The notes below the pieces were generated by a model. It ran no database searches and had not been told where the DNA came from. It saw only the letters and a program-made list of their open reading frames with translations. Below, piece by piece: positions 46,690 to 57,029 of a DNA stretch of 64,000 bases; positions within the stretch are counted from its first letter, which is position 1; each line of letters starts with the position of its first letter. Made by a program: the position numbers and the translations under genes. The stretch is taken from the NCBI GenBank assembly GCA_947579665.1, contig CANPUZ010000050.1:682001-746000 (forward strand), given 5' to 3'. Source of the stretch: Sympetrum striolatum (lineage: Eukaryota; Arthropoda; Insecta; Odonata; Libellulidae).

Positions 46690-47230
46690 TTCTAATTATA
46701 TCCTTCTCCTAGCATCGAACCCAGGATATTTTCCGTAAAACTCATTTATGTTTTTGATAGATCATGACCATATATATAGGCTCCTTGAGATTTGATTCTT
46801 TACGTATCTGGAAAGTATTTTTTTTAAATTCCCGAAAATCAAAGCAATGCATTTAAACGGGAAAAATCGGGACTTTGGGGCCTTCTGGAATCGAACCCAT
46901 GACACTGATGTTCAAAATTACAATTTTTCTGGCCGCGTTATGCGTTATGGCCAAAAAGTCATTAAAATTTCAAGTCAATGACGCTTGTGGTTTAGGCTGT
47001 GAATTCGTATCCTATCTATCTATCTAGGTATATACATGAATGAATCCGGAGAAGCACCTATATATAATAGATATAGATAGATAGGATACTAATTCACAGG
47101 CTAAACCACAAGCGTCATTGACTTGAAATTTTAATGACTTTTTGGCCATAACGCGTAACTGCCAGAAAAATTGTAATTTTGAACATCAGTGTCATGGGTT
47201 CGATTCCAGAGGGCCCCAAAGTCCCGATAA
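46690..47230. repeat. Inverted pair of family A ends (long hairpin)
   Basis: The plus-strand copy (46700-47050) has B-box-like cores in TAGCATCGAACCCAGG and GGAATCGAACCCATGAC and ends AATCCGGAGAAGCACC. Immediately after it the last unit is repeated inverted, to about 47228. The arms 46864-47030 and 47062-47228 are nearly identical over about 165 bp, with a loop of about 30 bp. Confidence 0.75.
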
Positions 47231-47727
47231 ATAGGAAGGGAGAAGCTTTGAATGATTAGGTTGTTTGAAGGATTACGTAAGTAGGCAGCGATTGTTTTTA
47301 AAATGACTAGATGCAACACAGTAGAACTTTTCTCCAGAATATTATTGTCTACGGTAAAGTTGTAAATGATCCTTCAATGATAAATTTATTTTCGAAAAAA
47401 GTACGGTACAAGAAATGCAATCCATGCCTAACGTCATTGATGAATTTTGAAATATTGTTTCATATATTTCCCGTCTTTTTGGTGTCATTTGACATAAATT
47501 ACAAGAGATACTGGTAAATGAACATTCCATGATTAAGTGCTCTTCTTTCCATAGTGATAAAATCCTGAATGACCTTTAGAATAAAATTTCAGCTGATTAA
47601 TACATTTTATTCCTATTTTCTTATTTCTAGAAGGTATTCAGTATGTAAGCATTAAAGAGCCTTAGCATATGGAGGCATATTATACACAGATTATTATTGA
47701 AAACATAATTGGAAAAAAGTCTTTTAA

Positions 47728-48344
47728 CCCTGAAAGGTCCAACCTTTTTTGGTTACTCTGTGGACCAAGAGAGAGTAAAAAATTGTCCACTTTTGTTTTT
47801 TTCGATAAAGTAATAATGAAACATAATATCTCTTCAGCAATTGCCTTCATGGATTAAAAAAAAAAACTTCTTACAATGATTTTTGCTGCTAAAAATTGTA
47901 CTACTGCGATTAAATTAATGAAAATCTTTATTATTTTAAAAAGTCATCAAAGATGAGGATTTGATAAACCTACTTCTCAATGCTTTTAAGCTCTAATTCA
48001 GAAAATAAGTTTGTAAGTCACCGTTAGTTATGCTTATAAATCAACAACAATTAATTTAATTATTCAAATTAATTAAATACTATTTGTCAAAGTATATGAT
48101 TCCATTTGGTTCAAAAATATGTCGCAGGTTGGACCAAGGGAGGGTCATTTTGTGCCTATATCCACTCTCATTACGTTGCTTAAAAAAATGTACAAAATGC
48201 ATCAACATATAGTTGATATCTTTAACAACCTATATTTGACAATGTAACAAAGTTATGAGGCTGTATTACGCAACTAAGTGCTTAAAATATTGTAAAACAA
48301 AAGTGGTGGACATTTTTTAGCCCTCCCTTGGTCCTCTTTAAGGG
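47728..48344. mobile_element. 617-bp TTAA-flanked non-autonomous element
   Basis: TTAA borders lie at 47724-47727 and 48345-48348. Ends are CCCTGAAAGGTCCAACC and, inverted, CCCTTAAAGAGGACCAAGG. The inner arms GTCCACTTTTGTTTT and AAAACAAAAGTGG..GGAC are inverted too. piggyBac-like borders, but a different family from the 759-bp elements. No transposase frame. Confidence 0.65.
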
Positions 48345-48685
48345 TTAAGTCAGAAAATAATACATTTATTTTTTGTAATTCGTCTCTTAATTGCAGGAGC
48401 AAGTCATTTACTAATTGTGTGTTTTTTTCCTTGCTACTACTTTTGCTATCTTTTAATGAGGCCTGCTTTCTTAAGGGTGGTCTTTACCTCGAGGACTCGA
48501 CTGATTTGTTGGCAATGAAGGTGTAAGGATTTAATTAGTGCTTTGTTATTAAATGATGTTTCTTTTAAATTTTATTGCTGATGTATTTATTTATAATTCT
48601 GCAACCTGGTGTATACCTAACTGCAGATTGATGTAATAAATTAATGAAAATGTCTTGTTCTGTTTTTTCATGGAACGTAACGTAC

Positions 48686-48830
48686 CAGGTGTCCGAATGG
48701 CCATGTCTGCACCAATATCCTCTCCCACTGCGATGAGGGCAATCCCGAGAACAGCAATTGCTTGCCTCGATGACAAATCCTTCGACTTATCCTCGTCTTT
48801 CTTCTCCTTCATGTCATCCTTCTTCTCATC
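48686..48830 (-). pseudogene. Orphan exon of 26S proteasome subunit Rpn1/PSMD2
   Basis: A 145-bp exon with acceptor TTTTCAG at 48831 and donor GTACGT at 48685 encodes a charged stretch ([18 protein letters not shown]) followed by [19 protein letters not shown] and ADMAIRTPG. This matches the Rpn1/PSMD2 segment between the acidic/lysine linker and the proteasome/cyclosome repeats (vertebrate form [24 protein letters not shown]). The canonical RTFG is RTPG here. Rpn1 is about 900 aa and conserved, yet no neighbouring exon is found within the window on either side. It is most likely a duplicated fragment carried here by a transposon or segmental event. The alternative, a real gene with introns over 10 kb on both sides, is possible but unlikely. 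Confidence 0.7.
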
Positions 48831-49257
48831 CTGAAAATAATAGCCAAACGTTAATATTTCTCATAATACATGGAATTTTAAAACATTGTGACATTTTTAA
48901 TGACTCCTTAATGTCTCTTGGGAGGAAATTTAACAACTATTTTAATAGTTTTTGATATTTTAAGACTTTCTGTATTTTGGTGTATTTCATGTATTTTACA
49001 TTGATTTTTTTCTTGTTTTGTATTTTATTATAACGCTTGTAATTGGGGCTACCTCTTACCGTTAAATAAATAAATATATTTATTAGGCAAGTGGCATAAG
49101 GCATGTAATAATGATACAATAAAATAGTAATCAGTATGTTGATAAAAACAAAATGAACCATTACATAAAGTCAATAATACAAACATATTAACACACATGA
49201 GTGCCAAGTGCATAAAAGCAAAGCCGTAGAAATTATAGCTGCTGATATAAACATATT
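48831..49257. other. Gene-free gap
   Basis: AT-rich, nothing recognisable. Confidence 0.4.
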
Positions 49258-49679
49258 TAGGGTGTCCCGGTTAAACGTATAATAATACAAAATGTAATAA
49301 CTTGAGAATTATTTAAGATGTTTATTGGCAGTATGTTTCTTGAAGTACAATAACACATAGAAAAATCATTTTTATGTTCCCCTTAAAGGTTGCCACCTGG
49401 CCAGAAGGCCAACTTGCAGCTAAAACTTAAATAAATAATCAAATAGGTGTTTCCATTCAACTCCAAACACCCATCTTGAAGGCCTTAAAACGTTTGACTT
49501 CCTCTTCGCCTAATGTCCACTGATGTAAAATACGTTACAAATGAAATACAAACCATGCATTTATGCAAAGACCAATCCTCTATTGATGAGAATATATGTA
49601 GGTATATACAGGTGGCCCAGGTTGAACGTACAATAATACAAAACAGAATAACTTTAATTTTCTTTAAATCTGCAAATGA

Positions 49680-50275
49680 AACAAGCATTCACTAATAACT
49701 CCTAAACAATCAGTGTTATGAAAAAATGTTTCATACAATAGTTGTAGTAAAATACATTATCTATAACTTTTGTAAATAATTGTATATACCTAAATTTCAT
49801 TCTGACAGAGATATGTATGAAAAACTTCCATTTCTGGATAAAGAACAACTTCCGGTTAACCATTATTCGAGAATAACTCCTAAAAAATCAGTTTTATGAA
49901 AAAATGTTTCAAACAAAATTTGTAGAAAAATATATTATCTATAACTTTTATATGTAATTGTATATACCTACATTGCATTTTTACAGAGATATTTAAGAAA
50001 CAAAATTTTGTTCCGGATAAACCGCAACTTCTGGTTAAGCGATGTTCATCAAAAACAAATCAACTCTTGGCATTGTTAGGAAAATACTAAATATGAATTT
50101 TGGAAATGATCGGATAATTACTTTAAAAACCTTTTTAAAACACTTTTTCACCACTGACAGACACACACAGACAGACATGTTCGAGAAAATAGCGAAAACA
50201 AACTCTATGGGCCCCAAAACATCTATTTCCGTTGAAATCTGGAGGTCGAATTTTTTAGCAAATATAATACTTTAT
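49680..50275 (-). repeat. Family B repeat copy, units of 175 bp
   Basis: Inverted relative to 5125. The unit starting AATAACTCCTAAACAATC repeats at 49694 and 49869 (175 bp). It ends in CAAATATAATACTTTATCTA, joined directly to the end of a family A copy. Confidence 0.7.
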
Positions 50276-51094
50276 CTATTATATATAGATGCTTCTCCGG
50301 TTTCATTCATATAGATAGATAGGATACTAATTCATAGGCTAAACCACAAGCGTCACTGGCTTGAAATTTTTACTACGTATTGGCCATAACGTGAAACCAC
50401 CAGAAATATTAAGATTTTGATCCTCAGTGTCATGGGTTTGATTCCAGAGGGCCCCAAATTCTCAATTTTTTCCATTTAAATGCATTGCTTTGAATTTCAG
50501 GAATTAAAAAAAAATACTTTCCGGAAAGGTAGAGAATCAAAACTCAAGGAGCCTATAATTATGGTCATGATCTATCGAAAACATTAATGACTTTTACAGA
50601 AATCATCCTTAGTTCGATGCTAGGACAATGATAAAATCTGTCTTTTAAAATACATTGAGGTAGTGTTTCATTACTTATTTTGATGCACATATCGAAATGA
50701 TAGGAAGTTCTTTCTTTGCTAGAAGATGTATATTAGGTACGCCTTTAAGAAACAAAATTACATAAGACCTTGCTGTTCCTGGATTCGATGCCCGAGCACA
50801 TTACAATTTCTCACATAATGAATATATGTGAAAAGTAGGATGTCATTTGAGGCAGTTGCACACAATATTTCTGCTTGAATTTTCACATATAGTTAGAGAT
50901 GGTGATCTTCTGTTGTGCTGCATAGTAATTATCATCAGTAAGACCCGGGTTTGATGCCAGACGATTAAATTGCAGCGAATTTTAAGATTATTTTCAATTC
51001 TTACTTTTTTCTTTTGAGGACCGTCCCGATATGATGCTAATATGAAATAAGTGTAATCGATCTGCTTGCAGTATGCAAGCTACATTTTACTCCT
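50276..51094 (-). repeat. Family A modular repeat, four units, inverted
   Basis: On this strand the B-box-like cores read directly: GGGTTTGATTCC (50434), TAGTTCGATGC (50610), GGATTCGATGCC (50781) and GGGTTTGATGCC (50947). Spacings are 176, 171 and 166 bp. The far end has the palindrome GCTTGCAGTATGCAAGC (about 51064). Confidence 0.75.
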
Positions 51095-51543
51095 ACTTTG
51101 TAAAGGGAGAAATTAAAAATAAATTTTTAAACTCGGCATCAACAACCCAGTATTTAGTGATCTAAAAATTCATAGCTGAAAACTTGATGTTTACATCTAC
51201 ATAAAACTCTTCAATAAAAAAGGATTAAAATTGCATTTGAAATCATTTGTTTTATCTATAGGCATAAGGATTTTTGGTTCGCTGTTCGTTTGTTAAAAAT
51301 ATTCAAGGAATGAGGTCTGCTGCCAACCAACTCAAGGGTTGAAAGAGAAGCAATCAATGGACTACCAATCAAGCGATCTCTGAACTCATAATCCAAGGAA
51401 TCAATTACTGCATAATGGTGCGCCATCATCAATCAAATATAGGAAACATTTTGAGTTGCTCGTAGAAGCAAACTGCTGATTAATATCTCAATTACTTCTC
51501 AAGTTATTACAATTTGTATTATTATATGCTTAACCCGGACATT

Positions 51544-52549
51544 TTGTACATGTTTATAGCAATGTAAAAGCAGATAGAAACACGTATATGGTGCTGCGAA
51601 TGGTGTGACAGCATGTCTTAAACCTTTCGCATGAATTTTCTTATTTCCCAGGTATGCAGTATGCCCTTGCGACCCTGCTGAGGGAGAGCCTGCACACCCT
51701 TTCCTTGACAATAGGCTCGACCCTTCGCCTCTTTATTAGCTCTCATTGCTGCCTGAATCCGTGGTTTATATATCATATTTGAAATGATTTTTCTAGGCAA
51801 TTATTTTTTGCAAACTACAAAATTTTTAACTTAGAAATGAATTATTTGTTTTTTTGCCAAGCCTGAGCAAATTTCAAACGGAATTTTAGCGTTAATACTA
51901 ACGGAGTTTCATAAAAGGAAATTCATTAATATTAACAGAGTAAATTCATTAATATCAACATTAGAATTTCATTTAAAATTGTCAAATGCTCAGAATAACA
52001 TTACGAATTCATTTTAAAGTATACATTTTTGGAGCATACAACAACGGATTATTTAAAAAAAAACCAATGCTACTGAAATAAATTAACAGCAGCCTCCTGC
52101 TGAGAGAGGGGCTGCTGAGGGTTGAACCGAGTAGCCTGGGGAAGGGACGGTGACCCACTGGGCAGGGTTCCAAAACTAAAGATAGCCAAAGTTAGTTTAC
52201 TTCATAAAACAATTCTCTGAGATATTATGCCTCAAAGTTACTGAAAACTCATAGTCTTATTGAAGAAGGCAGCGACACGGGGTCAAATAAACTGCTATAT
52301 CTCAGCAAGTATACCATCGACGAAAGTGAAACTTGACTAATGTTTAAAAGAGATATGTGTGAATGTCTATACAAAATTTCTTTGAAATCCGTGATGGTCG
52401 AGAGGGGACCACTAGACCACTTGGCATGGAATGGCCCATGTATAAATCATATTTCACTGTTGTAGAATGAAAATACAGAAAACGGTTTACATTGATTCCT
52501 TCCTGTTTAGGATCCATTTTTTGCTTCATATTGAAAATTATTCCCAAAT
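51544..52549. other. Gene-free stretch
   Basis: No exon supported. If the second ZAD gene once had finger exons beyond the LINE they should lie here, but none is seen. Confidence 0.5.
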
Positions 52550-55030
52550 TTAATATTTTTGAGATGATTTTGCAATGAATTATAAAAGGCTAGCCCTTTA
52601 AAAAAACCAAATTTTGAGAGAAAGTTTTTCTCACAAATGGGATATGAAAATTATCTTTGGCTCTTGTATCATGGCCATGAATATTACAATTGTGGACTAT
52701 TACTTTTTTCAATTATGAAGGGGCCAACCCCATATTAATTCTATGTACAAATTTTAGGACTTCAAATTCCAACATTTGCTGTACCTTGAGCCATCTTAAC
52801 TGCCCTAGCATTAAATCAAATTTAGTGTATTTATCACACCTAAGGACAATTTTCATTGCTCTATTTTGGAAAATTGGCAGCCATTTTGTATCCTGTGCTT
52901 TGATTAGGTAAAGTAAAGCAGGGCAGTATCTAAAATGTGGTAGAACTTTTACAATGTAAATTTTCTTTACACTATCATGGGACAGGAATTTACTGATTGT
53001 TGATACAAAGCCAACTTTTTTGGCAATTTTTTACACATATAATCCACATGTTCATCAAATTTTAAATTTCTGTCAATGATGACCCCCAGATATTTATTGC
53101 TTTCAGTATAGTGAACTATTTCCTCATCAATAAAAATATTCATTTTTTGATCCAAAGCCATTTGGTACTGCGAGTTTTTTCCAAGAATCATCGCCGTTGA
53201 TTTTTTAATATTAAGCTTTAATTTATTTACTCTAAACCATTCCCCAAATATAAGAATTTCTCATAATCCTCAAGTATCTCATTCAAAATGTCAAATATAG
53301 AGTTTATGTTGGTCGCATGATAGTATATCACCGTGTAATCAGCAAATAAGTGAAATTTGCATTTGGTTAATGCATTTCCTATATCATTTACGTTCAATAT
53401 AAATAGCATTGTCCCCAATAGACTTCCATGCATATTATCTTGTTTTGCCGAAATAACATCATGACATTTTCCTATCTGACTTCTATTAAAAAGATATCCT
53501 TCCAGCCATTTAATTACTACCCCGCCAAAACCATATACTTCCAGGGTCTTGAATAATCTTTTCCTATCCACTGTCTCAAAAGCTCTTTTTAAGTCTAAGA
53601 GTACCACTCCAACCATTTCTCCACTCTCAATATTTTCCTTCCAGTCATGAAGCACATGCTGTAGAGCACTTTCACAGCTGTATCCTGTTCTAAAACCAGA
53701 TTGGTACTCTGCTAAGATATCATTTTTATTATAAACTCAATCATTTGCTTGTATACTACTTTTTCAATCATCTTACTTAACATATTAATAGGTCCAAATT
53801 CCTCCATGTTCTTTGTCCCTGCTATTTTTCTAATTGGGACAACAGATGACATTTTCCATTTGCTTGGAATAACCCGTTTCCAATTATGTATTTACTGTGT
53901 TAATAATTAGTTCCCCAATATCATCATAATGCAGTTTAATAAAGTTAACATCAATTTCATCAGGACTAGCTTTGGATGGCAAAGAACTAATAGTATTATA
54001 CAGATACTTCATATCAGGTAACACAAAATTATAAATTTTTGTACTTTTATAATTTATAATAAAAACATCTTAACTTATAAGGTATAGAGCTCAATATATC
54101 CTGTATACTTTTTAGAAAATAATCATTAAAGGCCATAATAATCAAACACTTAGTAACTTCCACAAAATTGTGGAAGTTACTAAGTGTTTGATTACGATGG
54201 TTTATACTGAATTCCACAAAGTGAGGATAGAACATATTAATTAAATCATTAAAGGTATGTACTAGTTTCCTTTTATCTAATATGCACTCATCCTTAAGAT
54301 ATATATCATTATTTAATTCAGACTTATTACCACCAACTAACTGTTTTAATGTCTTCCACATTTGTTTGGGTCTCTACTGTTGAGATCAATCTTATGTTCA
54401 TAATACTTGCCTTAAAAGTTGCACAACATTGTTTCTGGCTTCCTTGACTTCTTTACTTGCTCTGTACATTTTGAATTTACTATATATATCCTTAATTGCT
54501 TCATATATAACATGATTAAACCAGTCTTTATTATATCTAATACTGACCACCTTCTTTGGCATATGCTTATCGATGATATCAATTACTTGACTATAAAAGT
54601 TTTCATATTTCAGACTCAAGTCTCTTTCTCTGATTCAATACCCCTCAGGTCTGCCTTTAAAACATTTACATCTTAATTCTTTGTTCGACTCAGGCATTTT
54701 TACCTTTCATTTTTCCTTTAAACATATTTATTTGAATTAACATATGGTCTGTAATTCTCAGCGACTCTAAAACACAAATATCCAAATCATTTACATTGCT
54801 GGCAACTTAGTCAATGAGTGATTCACTATGAGGAGATACTTTAGTGGACTTATTAATCAGTTACTTAAGCCCATTGTCTTTGAAACACTTCTTTCAACTC
54901 TGAGTAATTTTCTCTATCCAATTTATGTTAAAGTCTCCCAACAATATTTGCCTTCTCCCCTTGCTGGCATTACCATCCAAAAAAATTTCATACAAAGCAT
55001 CAATAAAAATTCTACATGAGCTATTAGATG
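52550..55030 (-). mobile_element. 5'-truncated jockey/CR1-like LINE, decayed
   Basis: On the minus strand it begins inside the endonuclease (GRRQILLGDFNINW, then LRITDH). A middle region follows (RYNKDWFNHVIYEAIK; WKTLKQLVGG). The reverse transcriptase has VVLLDLKRAFETVDRKRLF, a GSLLGTMLF box and the catalytic box altered to FADYT in place of YADD (53227-53655). The thumb carries YLGVIIDRNLKFDEHVDYM, and the C-terminal tail has LRWLKVQQMLEFEVLKFV and HIPFVRKTFSQN, ending near 52560. Several stops and frame changes show that it is dead. 5' truncation is usual for LINEs. The upstream junction falls in the second intron, or at the third exon, of the ZAD gene at 55141-55698. Confidence 0.85.
54140..54193. 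repeat. Perfect 26-bp palindrome inside the LINE
   Basis: Arms 54140-54165 and 54168-54193 are exact inverse copies with a two-base centre (AATCAAACACTTAGTAACTT.. and its inverse). LINE open frames have no reason to hold such a structure. Confidence 0.9.
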
Positions 55031-55140
55031 AATGATATAGGGCAAATAATCGGAATGTACACTTGCGTGTATCGGGAACAAACAACAACACCTGAAATAA
55101 TATAGTCATTTACAGCAATACTTTCTATTTGCGTACTCAC

Positions 55141-55698
55141 AGGCACAGTAAATTTCATGATCTCTGCCTCCGCAAAATGAACGTTTTTCTTGTACGTGTG
55201 GAATTCGAGCATTTTCCACGAACAAGGGGCACATATTTTGGGCGGTAGGCCATCGTCGGGGCGTATCTAATAAATAGAAATAATAATGCTTCAACGCATA
55301 ATAAGGAATAAACGTAAAACCGTGTTTATCAACTCGCGAGAATTCAATCGGAAGGTAAACAGCAATCATAAAAGTCGACCATGTAAACAATCGGGAAAAC
55401 AACTTAGATGAAAGTTCTACTTCAAGACATTGCTTTTACGAGACATAATGCTTAAATATAAATAAACAAAGGATTTAAAAGAGTGCTACTGAACGTAGCT
55501 TTACGTAGAGCATAACTTACACGAACTACAAAGCAAAAACTTAAACAGTCACAAAAAACCTACCTTTAGCTCATAAACAAAGTTTAATTCTCTGTAAACT
55601 AGATCGCCAGAAGAAGAATTGCTGGAGAAGATATTACTGAGTGAAAAACTTTCCTTCAAGCAAAGTTTACAGAAGTACTCCAACCTTATTTCGTCCAT
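55141..55698 (-). pseudogene. ZAD gene head, second copy, cut off by LINE
   Basis: Exon 1 (55698-55564, 45 codons) reads MDEIRLEYFCKLCLKESF and on to LNFVYELK; exon 2 (55266-55141, 42 codons, same length as in the first ZAD gene) reads IRPDDGLPPKICAPCSWKM and on. All four ZAD cysteines are present (CKLC, ICAPC). The following intron starts GTGAGTACG and stays alignable to the matching intron of the first ZAD gene (shared TTCCCG..TACATTCCGATNATTTG), showing direct tandem duplication. At about 55030 the LINE begins. No linker or finger exon follows, so it is a truncated copy, though a short ZAD-only protein cannot be excluded. Confidence 0.8.
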
Positions 55699-56119
55699 AT
55701 TCGGAAAGGATTACACATGAAGTGAAAGGAAATGTATGAACCGTACAATATATAAGAGTAGAGATAAGAAATTGTCAACGTTTGCTTAGTAATCCATAAA
55801 GTTTGGCGGTTATTGCCTCATACAAGGAAGTGGGAGTCAAAAACGTTTCCTGATAATTCCAAGGATTACAAAGTCTTAGGTTGTAAACGGAAGGGAATTT
55901 TATGATAAAAATCAACTGATAAAATTTAACTTAATAATTAATTAAAACTATTCAATGCTTATAGTGCATTTTTAATAGAAAATAAAATGCTAAAAAGATA
56001 TTCGTTGACCAGAAGTAACTACTGTTCACCAACGTGATAAATTTTACTTTAGGTCACCGCATATCCTTAGATCTGTCGTTTGTATACATTCGGCAAAAGC
56101 CCCTTTTATGCCCTGAAAA
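55699..56119. promoter_or_regulatory. Bidirectional intergenic spacer between two ZAD heads
   Basis: About 420 bp separates the two divergent ATGs (55698 minus, 56120 plus). Any promoters of both must lie here or in unseen non-coding exons. I see no clear TATA or initiator motif; the call rests on position only. Confidence 0.35.
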
Positions 56120-56580
56120 ATGACTGAAAGGAAGCTGAAGCTGCTGAAGTTGCTCTGCAGAATTTGCCTGAGCAGCAGCTGCCATTTACCAACATTTACG
56201 TCGGTCAGTCATCCGTAGAGATCCCCATTTACGAAATTATCAACTTTGTCTACGATTTGGATGTAAGTTGTTAACGCCGAGCAATTGTGCTGTCGTCCTT
56301 GTATTCGCTTCATAATGTGTTAGATATCCTCTTTTATCGCCACTAAACTTGTTTGGTTGCTCGTACATTTCATTGATGGTTTTTGGGATAGATTTCGAGT
56401 GGACCTCGAGGTTCAGTTTGTATTTATGTAATTCTTTCGATGCTTCAGATTTCCGTCGACGACGGATTGTCGGAAAATGTCTGCAGAGACCGTGTGGGGA
56501 TCATCAAAGAGTTCGAGAATCACAAGAGGAATGCGCAGATAGCCAAGAAAAAGCTGATTTTGCTGAAGGAAAAGAAAAAC
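56120..56580 (+). pseudogene. ZAD gene head, third copy, degraded
   Basis: Exon 1 (56120-56262) starts MTERKLKLLKLLCRICLSSS with the first ZAD cysteine pair, then must lose one base (143 bp where 144 is expected) to continue as VEIPIYEIINFVYDLD before donor GTAAGT. Exon 2 (56449-56580, 44 codons) reads ISVDDGLSENVCRDRVGIIK, where the second cysteine of the pair is arginine, then a lysine-rich tail. Loss of frame and of a zinc ligand both point to a pseudogene. The retrotransposon LTR at 56768 ends it before any finger exon. Confidence 0.75.
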
Positions 56581-56767
56581 GTGAGTTTTTCTGAATATGT
56601 GTTTTCATGGATCTACGCGTCGTATTAATTTAGTTTACCTCTTACTTGTATGTAATTTTAGTACCAGGGAATATATTTGATTATTGTTTATTTGCATATT
56701 GGTTTATTTTTTACGATATACTATGCCAACTTATCACAAACAAATTATTTCCAAGAATTACCGAAAG

Positions 56768-57016
56768 TGTTGAGGGATCACGCTTGTGAACCCGCGGATT
56801 GACGAGGATACTGAGGGATAGGAATAAGATACGTCATACCATGATAAGATCACAACCGGAACTAGTTTATTTCAAGCAAAAGAGAAACAGGCTAACAACA
56901 AGTAAAAACAGTTGAAATACAAAATCACTAAATTACATACAATACCATAGATGGAATTGGCATCAGACACAACATACAAATAAACACAGAGAAACAAACC
57001 TGATTATATTTCAACA
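56768..57016 (-). repeat. LTR of second copia element
   Basis: A 249-bp LTR: minus strand starts TGTTGAAATATAATC and ends CCCTCAACA, with AATAAA inside (near 56866). The polypurine tract TTAAGGGAGAG lies next to it at 57017-57027. Confidence 0.8.
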
Positions 57017-57029
57017 CTCTCCCTTAATC

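Larger units (their letters stand above)
49258..51543. repeat. Inverted ends GTGTCCCGGTTAA around nested repeats
   Basis: Left GGGTGTCCCGGTTAAACGTA continues to TAATAACTTGAGAATTA; right (51486-51543) is the inverse, AATGTCCGGGTTAAGCATAT, over about 55 bases. A third partial copy lies at 49612-49660 (GTGGCCCAGGTTGAACGTAC). Between them lie one family B and one family A copy. This could be one element with insertions, or two solo pieces. Confidence 0.45.

Noticed and set aside
55024..55109. LINE endonuclease beginning as far up as 55109
   Set aside because: The part above about 55035 aligns to the intron of the other ZAD gene, so the LINE junction lies lower.
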